A stretch of 64,000 nt of DNA, from contig CAWDDX010000005.1 of assembly GCA_963801195.1 (NCBI GenBank), positions 248,001-312,000 of the forward strand, given 5' to 3'. The DNA comes from SZUA-36 sp963801195 (GTDB taxonomy: Bacteria > Pseudomonadota > Gammaproteobacteria > Xanthomonadales > SZUA-36). Positions 52,621 to 59,979 of the stretch are shown here, one piece after another. Numbering within the stretch: position 1 is the first letter of the stretch; each line of letters starts with the position of its first letter. The position numbers and the translations under genes were made by a program. Below the pieces are notes generated by a model. It did no database searches and was not told where the DNA came from. It saw only the letters and a list, made by a program, of their open reading frames with translations.

Positions 52621-52636
52621 TGGCATGAATTTCGCA
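52621..52636 (+). promoter_or_regulatory. Probable sigma-54 promoter of the small lipoprotein
   Basis: TGGCATGAATTTCGCA keeps exact GG-N10-GC spacing; the -12 box is TCGCA rather than TTGCA. It lies about 40 bases before the start at 52676. Confidence 0.55.
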
Positions 52637-52675
52637 TTTATCATTGGGCAATCATTCAAAAAGTAGGGAGTTACC

Positions 52676-52885
52676 ATGCGTAAATTGATCTTGTTAATGT
52701 TTCTGGTCCTGGCCACCACCCTTATGATTGGGTGTGAGCGTAAAGGACCGGCAGAACAGGCGGGTGAGAAAATTGACCAAGCTTACGAAGACATCCAAGA
52801 CAGCGGAAAGGACCTTGGCAACGAAATCGAAGATGCTTGCGAACACCTAAAAAAGGAAGCTGGCGCAGAAGACAAGGACTGCTAA
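52676..52885 (+). CDS. Small entericidin-like lipoprotein
   Basis: 69 residues. The signal peptide ends in the lipobox MIGC (Cys20). The short mature part is strongly acidic and helical (AGEKIDQAYEDIQDSGKDLGNEIEDACEHLKK) with two more cysteines, at about 54 and the C-terminal residue 69. Entericidin-like and other tiny envelope lipoproteins have this form. It follows a GGGAG site at the right spacing. The DUF1328 gene comes 53 bases later, a frequent stress-cluster neighbour. Confidence 0.75.
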   Translation: MRKLILLMFLVLATTLMIGCERKGPAEQAGEKIDQAYEDIQDSGKDLGNEIEDACEHLKKEAGAEDKDC

Positions 52886-52938
52886 GAGCGCACTGGCGCT
52901 GTCGGCAATAGCTTTTAATCGGAAAATGGAGGTGACAT

Positions 52939-53112
52939 ATGCTTTCATGGGCAATCGCATTTTTCATTCTGGCGGTTATCGCTGGACTTTTAGGCTTCGG
53001 CGGTGTCGCAGGCGCCGCTGCCGGAATCGCGAAAATTCTATTCGTGATCTTTCTGGTGTTGTTGGTCGTGAGCGCGATCATTGGTGCGTTGCGCGGGCGG
53101 CCACCCATCTAA
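52939..53112 (+). CDS. DUF1328 (YtjA-like) small membrane protein
   Basis: 57 residues: MLSWAIAFFILAVIAGLLGF, a glycine/alanine-rich bridge GGVAGAAAGIAKI, then a second helix, and GRPPI at the end. This is the standard DUF1328 layout with two helices. A strong GGAGGTGA site precedes ATG 52939. The role is unknown; it is common next to entericidin-like, BON and DUF883 genes in proteobacterial stress clusters. Confidence 0.88.
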   Translation: MLSWAIAFFILAVIAGLLGFGGVAGAAAGIAKILFVIFLVLLVVSAIIGALRGRPPI

Positions 53113-53130
53113 GTAAGTAGATGTACAGGA

Positions 53131-53154
53131 AGGAACCGGCTTCGGCCGGTTCCT
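53131..53154 (+). terminator. UUCG-capped hairpin after DUF1328
   Basis: AGGAACCGGC-TTCG-GCCGGTTCCT, a ten-base perfect stem with a stable UUCG loop, 18 bases after the DUF1328 stop. The T run is weak (TGATTTC). Confidence 0.75.
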
Positions 53155-53368
53155 GATTTCAATGGGAGCGTAAAGCACAGGTAAATCGCAGGACTCGACC
53201 AAGTCCGGCGGAGAACAATATACTTGAGAAAACCATCGCCATGCTGCTGTCCGACAGCCTTCCCATGCGCTTATGGCTGCTGCCAGTCTCAATCTTGCAA
53301 TGAAAACTGCATTAAATCTTTCGTGCTTTAAATAAGCCCGGGACACGCCAACACAGAAGGATTGCAAA

Positions 53369-54472
53369 ATGACAGAAGCGCCCAGGCAAATTCAGCGACC
53401 GGAGCGACTCAACAAGGTAATGAACGCTGCCGTGACCCAGCGCACGGTGATACCTATATTGGATTTCCTGAAGCGTCACCCGGGAGTCCTCGCATTGATT
53501 GGCTTCATTTCCGGTGTAGCCAGTTTCATACTGGTCAAACGGGGCAACAACCTGGCCGTGGTGTTGTCACTCATGATGCTGTTGAGCTGGATCTGGCTGA
53601 CACTGGAGCGCCATTTGCGCAAAGGCGCCCTTCAATATTTTGGCGTGAAGGTGCCCCGGGCGGCACTCAGGTACCTAAACCAGGTGGTGCACCAGGAAAG
53701 CCTGTTTTTTGTCCTGCCGTTTTTCTTCATTACCACCACGTGGAACAGTGGCCAGGTGGTGTTCTTGGTGCTGGTGGGCACGGCGGCGCTCATCTCGGTC
53801 ATCGACCCGTGGTACTACGGCTGGCTGGCGTCGAAACGCTGGCTGTATTTTCTGTTCCACGGGTTCACCCTGTTCGCGCTTTCGCTGGTTGCTCTGCCGA
53901 TCATAGTCCATCTGCCAACATCACAGAGCTACCAGTGGTCGCTTTTGATTGCAACGCTGGTCTCGATTCCAGGTGCGGCCGGGAACCTGCCGGTTGTCTG
54001 GAAAGGTCGAATCGTAACTGCGGCGCTGCTCACAGTCGCAATCGGCGGCGTGACCTGGCTGGCGAGACCCTGGGTGCCGCCTGCAAACCTGTGGCTGGTG
54101 CGGGTGGCGATTGTCGAGCACCTGGATTCGCGGACTACTGCGCCCGTAAACAGTATTCGGGCCCTGGATGCCGCAAGCCTGGACGAAGGACTCTATGCCT
54201 ACACCGCAATTCGGGCACCACGCGGTCTGAACGAGCGCATCTATCACGTCTGGTACCGGGATGGACAGGAGGTCGACCGTATCCCGTTGGAAATCGAGGG
54301 TGGTCGCGCTGAGGGGTACCGGGCATGGACTCACAAAGTCAACTTCCCGCCCGATGCGACTGGTAAATGGAAGATTCAGGTTCAGACTGAAATTGGACAG
54401 ATCGTCGGCGTGCTACGCTTCAAGGTAACGCAAGCCGGTCAAAAGGAGACTCGCGAAAACAATGAACGGTAA
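53369..54472 (+). CDS. DUF5924/DUF2914 membrane protein
   Basis: 367 residues. An N-terminal part with about seven helices (about 35-235) corresponds to the DUF5924 region. A C-terminal soluble domain (about 245-355) has the DUF2914 pattern: RAPRGLNERIYHVWYRDGQEVDRIPLEI, EGYRAWTHKVNFP and GKWKIQVQTEIGQIVGVLRFKV. The domain is beta-rich and probably outside the membrane. Function unknown. AAGGA precedes ATG 53369. It is convergent with the leucine-rich-like gene. Confidence 0.82.
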   Translation: MTEAPRQIQRPERLNKVMNAAVTQRTVIPILDFLKRHPGVLALIGFISGVASFILVKRGNNLAVVLSLMMLLSWIWLTLERHLRKGALQYFGVKVPRAALRYLNQVVHQESLFFVLPFFFITTTWNSGQVVFLVLVGTAALISVIDPWYYGWLASKRWLYFLFHGFTLFALSLVALPIIVHLPTSQSYQWSLLIATLVSIPGAAGNLPVVWKGRIVTAALLTVAIGGVTWLARPWVPPANLWLVRVAIVEHLDSRTTAPVNSIRALDAASLDEGLYAYTAIRAPRGLNERIYHVWYRDGQEVDRIPLEIEGGRAEGYRAWTHKVNFPPDATGKWKIQVQTEIGQIVGVLRFKVTQAGQKETRENNER

Positions 54473-54529
54473 TTTTAGTAGTTGGTGTCGCAACGGTGAC
54501 TGCGTTTGGCGGGGTAGCCGTTTGCAAAG

Positions 54530-56122
54530 TCATTGATCTGGGGCATTATTCGTGCTGAGCGCTTCGCACAGGCCGATATTGTCAGTGGCAACACGTTCAA
54601 TGGGTACGGTGCCCTGCCGGTTGATCGACGGGATGTCGTATTCGACCGTGCCGGAATTGCAACTGGTAAATGTCAGTATGAGCGTACCGTCGGAACCGGG
54701 CGGGTCGGTACGCTGAATCTCAGTTGCTGTATCGAACAGACCACCTGATGTAATCTCGATATCCATGAACACCTGGTTGCCCATGATCGGGCCAGTTGCG
54801 GTCAACCAGCGATGGCCCGGATCACCAAGATTTGCCGTTACCTCTGCGCCCGGCAACATGGTGTCATAGGTAAACCATGCCAGTGATGCTGCGCCGAGGT
54901 CCGGGAAAATGCTGATGAAGTACCCCTGTCCGCTGGTGTCGGGGTTATACCAGGCGTCATTGAGACCGGCGTTGATTCTCGAAAGACTGAAGTTTTCGCG
55001 AATTTCCTGGATTGAATTGCAACCCACCTGGTTACCGCCGATGAAAACGTCACCACCGATATCGGGCAGGCCTGTGTTACCCGGGCCCGGTTCCGCGTCA
55101 TCCCATTGATCCAGTAGACGCGCCAGGCCCGCACATTGCGACAGCACGGTGTTGTTCCGGATGCCGAGGTCGTTCCACACGGCGGTCATTGTCGACAGAC
55201 CGTCCACATTACCCAGCGTTTCGTTATCACTGATCACAAGGTCGTTCACATTGGTGAGCGCCGACAGGCCGTCCACATCGGCAAGCGAGGCATTGTTCTG
55301 GATCGTCACCACGATCACACGGGTCAATGCGGACAGACCATCAAGATTGTCCAGTTTGGCGTTTTGGGTGATGATCAAATCACCCCATATCCCGGTAAGT
55401 GCGGACAGGCCATCAATGTTGGCTATTGCAGCGTTATTGTTGATAACCACCCAGGAATAACCACCGCCAGGGGCCCCTACGCTGGTGAGCGCTGACAAGC
55501 CGTCAAGGTTGGCCAATACCGCGTTGTTTTCTATTAGCAGGGATTTCTGGTCAGCCATGTCGGACCCGCCCACAGTGGTGAGCGAGTGCAAACCAGCCAC
55601 GTTGGTCAAAGCGGCATTATCCTGAACCGCCAGTGTTCCACCGACGCTGCCCAGGGCAGAAAAACCATTGATGTCTTTCAATGAGCCATTTTCAAAAACT
55701 GCCAGGGTTTTAGCCACGCTTTTAAGTGCGGATAGTCCATCCACGCCGGTCAGCAGGGCATTATTCCGAATCCACAGGTCTCCGCCGACGCTGTCCAGTG
55801 CGGAAAGACCATCCAGGTTTGCCAGAAGCGGGTTGTTTTCAATGTGCAGGCCGGTGACTACACTCGTGAGGGCGGACAAACCATCCACGTTGGTGATATC
55901 GGCCCCGTCGACGTACAGCGCCAGGACCCGGTCGCAGGGTCCATAGGTTTGCTGGAAACTGTCAACCTCAGCCTGTGTATCCAGTGCCATGCTCATCGGC
56001 TCGCAGTCTGTTGCCCAAAGGGGCGAATAGAAAGCCGTGGTAAGCGCCAGGAGTGAGATTAAGGAAACCAGCCTGGCGGTTGAAATACGCCACTTGTAGA
56101 GAAATTGTCTCTGGCTGTTCAT
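54530..56122 (-). CDS. Secreted protein with leucine-rich-like DGLSALT repeats and a shared C-terminal domain
   Basis: 530 residues with a basic N-terminus and signal segment. From about 75 to 350 there are some ten repeats of 23-30 residues built on NxDGLSALTSVxxxLxIxNNAxLx, giving a solenoid like the receptor L-domain/LRR families. The C-terminal part (about 385-525) has GLNDAWYNPDTSGQGYFI, AWFTYDTMLPG, GHRWLTATGPI and closing cysteines. It is the same kind of domain as at the end of 24525-25832. It is probably exported and surface-located; a binding rather than enzymatic role is likely (inference). Confidence 0.78.
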   Translation of the reverse strand: MNSQRQFLYKWRISTARLVSLISLLALTTAFYSPLWATDCEPMSMALDTQAEVDSFQQTYGPCDRVLALYVDGADITNVDGLSALTSVVTGLHIENNPLLANLDGLSALDSVGGDLWIRNNALLTGVDGLSALKSVAKTLAVFENGSLKDINGFSALGSVGGTLAVQDNAALTNVAGLHSLTTVGGSDMADQKSLLIENNAVLANLDGLSALTSVGAPGGGYSWVVINNNAAIANIDGLSALTGIWGDLIITQNAKLDNLDGLSALTRVIVVTIQNNASLADVDGLSALTNVNDLVISDNETLGNVDGLSTMTAVWNDLGIRNNTVLSQCAGLARLLDQWDDAEPGPGNTGLPDIGGDVFIGGNQVGCNSIQEIRENFSLSRINAGLNDAWYNPDTSGQGYFISIFPDLGAASLAWFTYDTMLPGAEVTANLGDPGHRWLTATGPIMGNQVFMDIEITSGGLFDTATEIQRTDPPGSDGTLILTFTSCNSGTVEYDIPSINRQGTVPIERVATDNIGLCEALSTNNAPDQ

Positions 56123-56324
56123 TGTATCGGTTTTACCGGCAAAACCCGGCTGATTCCAAAACGATATACTGCTTTCTTATACTACGTTAAAACCGCCCGC
56201 TATATGCTGATCCAGATCAACTCGCGGTTTAATCCAGGACGAATTGGGGCTAAAGCACCTGTAAATCAGACCGTTAAGCTGGTCCGACCCCAAAGTATTT
56301 GTGCTTCAGGACCCGTCGGCAGTT

Positions 56325-57029
56325 TTAACCCGTTGCAACCGCACGCAGGTCTGTGACAATCTTTCCGGCATCGAGAAGCTCCCGGTCATGATTTTTTTCA
56401 CGCCACGTTTCTTTCAGCGCAGCCGCGTACCACTCACGCATGAAATCGAGCTTCAACAAACGCCGGACATAAGCCATCGCCGTATCACTCAATGCCAGGT
56501 CGTAGGTTTGCACACGGAAGGCGACGGGGGTAAAAAAAGCGTCGACCGCGGTAAACGATTCACCGGCAAGGTAAGGACCCCCAAAACGCTCCAGGCCCTC
56601 GTTCCACAATTCGTCCAGCCGGTTGACGTCGTGCTGAAGTTCCGGCGGGATCGCGTGTAAGACGACACGCACACCGCAATTCATGGTGCACTGATTGCGC
56701 AGCGCGGAGAACCCCGCGTGCATTTCCGCGCTCGCACAGCGTGCCCAGGCGCGTGCTTGTTTATCCTCCGGCCAAACACCGTCATGGCTTTCGGCCAGGT
56801 ATTCAACAATCGCCAGGGATTCCCATATGACATTTTTGCCGTCGTGCAGACAGGGCACCCGGCCGTTGGGGCTGAAGGTGCGGTATTTGTCCCAGCAGGA
56901 ACCTTCGATCAGCGGTTCTATCGTTTCCTCGAAAGGGATATTCAGCGCGCGCATCAAAGCCCAGGGGCGCAGTGACCACGAAGAGTAATTTTTGTTGGCG
57001 ATATAGAGTGTAGGCAAGGGTAATTCCAT
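56325..57029 (-). CDS. Glutathione S-transferase family protein
   Basis: 234 residues from ATG 57029. The thioredoxin-like N-terminal domain (LYIANKNYSSWSLRPWALM with the active-site Ser/Tyr region, PNGRVPCLHDGKNVIWESLAIVEYLAE for glutathione binding) is followed by an all-helical C-terminal domain (about 95-220). Longer starts up to 57065 would cross the divergent acyl-CoA synthetase start at 57054, so 57029 is preferred. Substrate unknown. It shares a very short 24-base promoter gap with the neighbour. Confidence 0.88.
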   Translation of the reverse strand: MELPLPTLYIANKNYSSWSLRPWALMRALNIPFEETIEPLIEGSCWDKYRTFSPNGRVPCLHDGKNVIWESLAIVEYLAESHDGVWPEDKQARAWARCASAEMHAGFSALRNQCTMNCGVRVVLHAIPPELQHDVNRLDELWNEGLERFGGPYLAGESFTAVDAFFTPVAFRVQTYDLALSDTAMAYVRRLLKLDFMREWYAAALKETWREKNHDRELLDAGKIVTDLRAVATG

Positions 57030-57053
57030 CCGTTTTCGAGCATAATTCAGCCT

Positions 57054-59111
57054 ATGATAAATCAATCACTGGTGAATCCCCAAAGTATTGTCGTGGTGGG
57101 TGGTTCCAACGATATCAAAAAGCCCGGCGGCAAGGTTTTAAAGAACATCATCGACGGCGGTTTTGCCGGCAGGCTGCTGGTTGTCAATCAGAAGGAAACG
57201 TCGGTACAAGGTCTTGAATGCCTGGCTTCCGTCGATGCGATCGACAGCGTTGAACTGGCCATCATTTCCATTCCTGCAGCCCACTGCCCGCAAGTTGTAA
57301 AGACCCTGGCAAGTGCAAAAGGCACCCGCGCGTTTATCATTCTTTCGGCTGGCTTCGGCGAGGCGGGAGAACAGGGAAAACGCTGGGAACGCGAGATCGT
57401 GGAGACCGTCAACGCGGTCGGCGGTTGCCTGATCGGGCCCAATTGCATCGGTATTCTCAATGCCAATTACCACGGCGTTTTCACCACGCCCATCCCGCCC
57501 CACGATCCGAAAGGTTGCGACCTGGTGTCGGGTTCCGGTGCAACGGCGGTGTTTCTGATCGAGGCCGGCATCCCGTCCGGTCTGAAATTTGCCAACGTTT
57601 TCTCGGTTGGAAACAGTGCACAGATTGGTGTCGAGGACGTGCTGGAATACCTCGATCTGAGCTACGATGCGGAGCGGGATTCACAAATCAAGCTGCTTTA
57701 CCTCGAATCGGTTTCGAACCCCCGGAAACTGCTCAAACACGCGTCCTCGCTGGTTCGAAAAGGCGCTCGAATCGCCGCCATCAAGGCCGGTTGCACCGTT
57801 GCTGGCAGCAGGGCCGCCGCCTCGCACACCGGTGCGCTGGCGACGTCCGACATGGTGGTGCGTGCGCTGTTCAAGAAAGCGGGGATCGTCTATTGCAGCA
57901 GTCGCGAAGAGTTGCTGAGTGTTGCCTCGGTGTTTCATTACAGGGAGTTGAAGGGCAAAAATATTGCCGTGATCACCCACGCGGGCGGCTCGGCGGTAAT
58001 GCTGACGGACGCCCTGACCCTGGGTGGCCTGCAGGTTCCCGCCATCGAAGGCGCGGACGCCGACGAACTGCTGTCGTTTCTTCACCCCGGTTCCTCGGTC
58101 GCCAATCCAATCGATTTCCTGGCGACCGGTACGGCGGAGCAGCTGGGCATCATCATCGATTATTGTGAACACAAATTTGACCAGGTCGATGCCATGGTGG
58201 TGGTGTTCGGGAGCCCGGGCCTGTTCGATGTAGCGAATGTTTACGCCGTTCTCAGTGACAAGCTGGCTGTTTGCTGCAAGCCGATCTATCCGGTCCTGCC
58301 CTCGGTTATCAACGCGCAGAAGGAGATCCGTGATTTCCTGTCAACCGGGCACGTGAACTTTCCGGACGAAGTCGAACTTGGGCGGGCGCTGGCCGCCATC
58401 CACAATACGCCGGCGCCGCAGTCGGGGGAGCCGGCTGATTTCGAACTCGATCGCGAGCGCATCCGCGAGATCATCGATGCTTCGGCGGACGGGTTTTTGT
58501 CGCCGCTTGAGGTCGCGGCCCTGCTCGACGGGGCGGGTATCGCGCGTGTCCGCGAACGGGTCGTGACGACGCTGGCGGAAATCGACGCCGCGCGCGGGTC
58601 GATCAGTTTTCCCGCGGTGATGAAAGTGGTGGGGCCGGTGCATAAAACCGATGTCGGCGGTGTGCTTCTGAACATCAAATCCATCGGCGAAATGCAGGAC
58701 TGTTTCAGACAGTTGATGGCGATTGACCGGGCACGGGGTGTCCTGATCCAGCCCATGATCGATGGCACCGAATTGTTTATCGGTGTCAAGCGCGAATCGA
58801 ATTTCGGCCATCTCGTCCTGTGCGGGCTGGGTGGGATTTTTGTCGAGGTCCTGAACGATTTCTCCTCCTGCCTGTGCCCGGTATCGAATAGCGAGTCAAT
58901 GGCGATGATCCGCAAGCTGAAAGCCTACAAGGTTATCCGTGGAATCAGGGGCAGGGAGGGTGTCAACGAAGACCTTTTCGGCGAGATCATCCAGCGCATA
59001 TCGGCGCTTGCCGGCATCGCGCCCGAAATCGCGGAAATGGATATCAACCCGCTGATGGGGTCCATGCGCAAAATCACGGCGGTGGACACCCGCATCCGGA
59101 TTGAAAAATAG
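57054..59111 (+). CDS. Acyl-CoA synthetase (ADP-forming), acetate-CoA ligase type
   Basis: 685 residues with both subunit halves fused. The CoA-binding domain (about 1-130) has IVVVGGSNDIKKPGGKVL. The succinyl-CoA-ligase-like domain (about 140-290) has GPNCIGILN, SGSGATAVFLIEAG, FSVGNSAQIGVEDVL and the catalytic-type His in AASHTGALA. The ATP-grasp part (about 475-680) has PAVMKVVGPVHKTDVGGVLLNI, QPMIDGTELFIGVKRE and DINPLM. It interconverts acyl-CoA and acid with ADP phosphorylation. No operon partner is seen. Confidence 0.9.
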   Translation: MINQSLVNPQSIVVVGGSNDIKKPGGKVLKNIIDGGFAGRLLVVNQKETSVQGLECLASVDAIDSVELAIISIPAAHCPQVVKTLASAKGTRAFIILSAGFGEAGEQGKRWEREIVETVNAVGGCLIGPNCIGILNANYHGVFTTPIPPHDPKGCDLVSGSGATAVFLIEAGIPSGLKFANVFSVGNSAQIGVEDVLEYLDLSYDAERDSQIKLLYLESVSNPRKLLKHASSLVRKGARIAAIKAGCTVAGSRAAASHTGALATSDMVVRALFKKAGIVYCSSREELLSVASVFHYRELKGKNIAVITHAGGSAVMLTDALTLGGLQVPAIEGADADELLSFLHPGSSVANPIDFLATGTAEQLGIIIDYCEHKFDQVDAMVVVFGSPGLFDVANVYAVLSDKLAVCCKPIYPVLPSVINAQKEIRDFLSTGHVNFPDEVELGRALAAIHNTPAPQSGEPADFELDRERIREIIDASADGFLSPLEVAALLDGAGIARVRERVVTTLAEIDAARGSISFPAVMKVVGPVHKTDVGGVLLNIKSIGEMQDCFRQLMAIDRARGVLIQPMIDGTELFIGVKRESNFGHLVLCGLGGIFVEVLNDFSSCLCPVSNSESMAMIRKLKAYKVIRGIRGREGVNEDLFGEIIQRISALAGIAPEIAEMDINPLMGSMRKITAVDTRIRIEK

Positions 59112-59179
59112 CAATCATCAGGGGTCTGTCGGAGACCTGCCGTAAAAGACCATGTATCGATTGTCGGCAGGTTGGTGTT

Positions 59180-59380
59180 TCAGGACACCGTTTCATCCTG
59201 GAAAATTTCTTCAATGGATGTTCCAAATAAGCGCGCGGCCTTGAACGCCAGGGGCAGGCTTGGATCGAACTTGCCATTCTCAATGGCATTGATCGTCTGG
59301 CGTGAAACCTCGAGTTCCGCGGCGAGTTGGGCCTGGGTCCAATCCCTTTCCGCGCGGAGTACCTTCAGGCGGTTTTTCAT
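59180..59380 (-). CDS. Small XRE-family DNA-binding regulator
   Basis: 66 residues, only a Cro/CI-type helix-turn-helix: LKVLRAERDWTQAQLAAELEVSRQTINAIENGKFDPSLPLAFKAARLF, then a short tail with EEIF. This matches the small YozG/XRE group usually encoded beside a membrane protein, as here. Its start overlaps the stop of the membrane gene by four bases. The inverted half-sites around the upstream promoter suggest autorepression. Confidence 0.9.
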   Translation of the reverse strand: MKNRLKVLRAERDWTQAQLAAELEVSRQTINAIENGKFDPSLPLAFKAARLFGTSIEEIFQDETVS

Positions 59381-59793
59381 TTGTATCGCCTTACACCTGC
59401 GAATATCCCCACGAGGTAGATCAACCCCATCAAGATAATCATGTGGGAAATTTCCGCTTTAAATGGAATGAAACTTGCCAGGTTTGCATAGCCCAGACCT
59501 GCAACCAGGCCTACACCCAGGGACAGTGCCATGGCATCCAACTGGATTTTCCGCTGCATTTCATCCAGCCCTTCCAGGTGCCGTTTGTTCGCCATGATCA
59601 TTACGAAGCCGACCGCCAGGTTGATGAAGATGGCGAGGCCCGTCAGCAGTGTATTGGACTCCCAGATATATAGAGGGCCGAATTTTGCCAACGCCTGGGT
59701 TACGACCCACGCGCCGGTCCAATAGCCGAGAAGAACGGTGTTTTTAGCAGTGCTTGCAGCCCAATCGCCGGAGCGCGTATCTGGATTGTTCAT
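59377..59793 (-). CDS. Four-helix membrane protein paired with the XRE regulator
   Basis: 138 residues with four predicted helices (about 20-37, 44-66, 82-105, 112-132) and a polar loop LEGLDEMQRKIQLDAMA between the second and third. EMQRKI is common in small membrane proteins (DUF2178-like) that accompany XRE regulators. No function is known. An AAGGAATC site precedes ATG 59793, with a strong sigma-70 promoter upstream. Confidence 0.75.
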   Translation of the reverse strand: MNNPDTRSGDWAASTAKNTVLLGYWTGAWVVTQALAKFGPLYIWESNTLLTGLAIFINLAVGFVMIMANKRHLEGLDEMQRKIQLDAMALSLGVGLVAGLGYANLASFIPFKAEISHMIILMGLIYLVGIFAGVRRYK

Positions 59794-59824
59794 ATGTCTG
59801 ATTCCTTTGTCATAATATCAAGTA

Positions 59825-59868
59825 AACTTGACTATATAATAATTGATGGAATCACATTATGTCAAGTT
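59825..59868 (-). promoter_or_regulatory. Sigma-70 promoter flanked by inverted half-sites
   Basis: On the minus strand TTGACA (59865-59860), an 18-base gap and TATTAT (59841-59836) form a near-consensus promoter. AACTTGAC (overlapping the -35) and GTCAAGTT (just after the -10) are perfect inverted half-sites, the arrangement expected for repression by the XRE product. Confidence 0.6.
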
Positions 59869-59979
59869 AGATTGACAAAAAGACTGGTTATCATGACATT
59901 CTTTGCTGCTTTTGAGATGATTACCCTTCGTAGACAGGTCTTGGCACCTTCATTGTTGGGCGCGCCGTTCATGTCGCTT

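Noticed and set aside
59135..59172. ACCTGCCG / CGGCAGGT inverted repeat as a terminator after the acyl-CoA synthetase gene
   Set aside because: The loop is 22 bases and there is no T run; it may be chance, so it was not listed as a feature.
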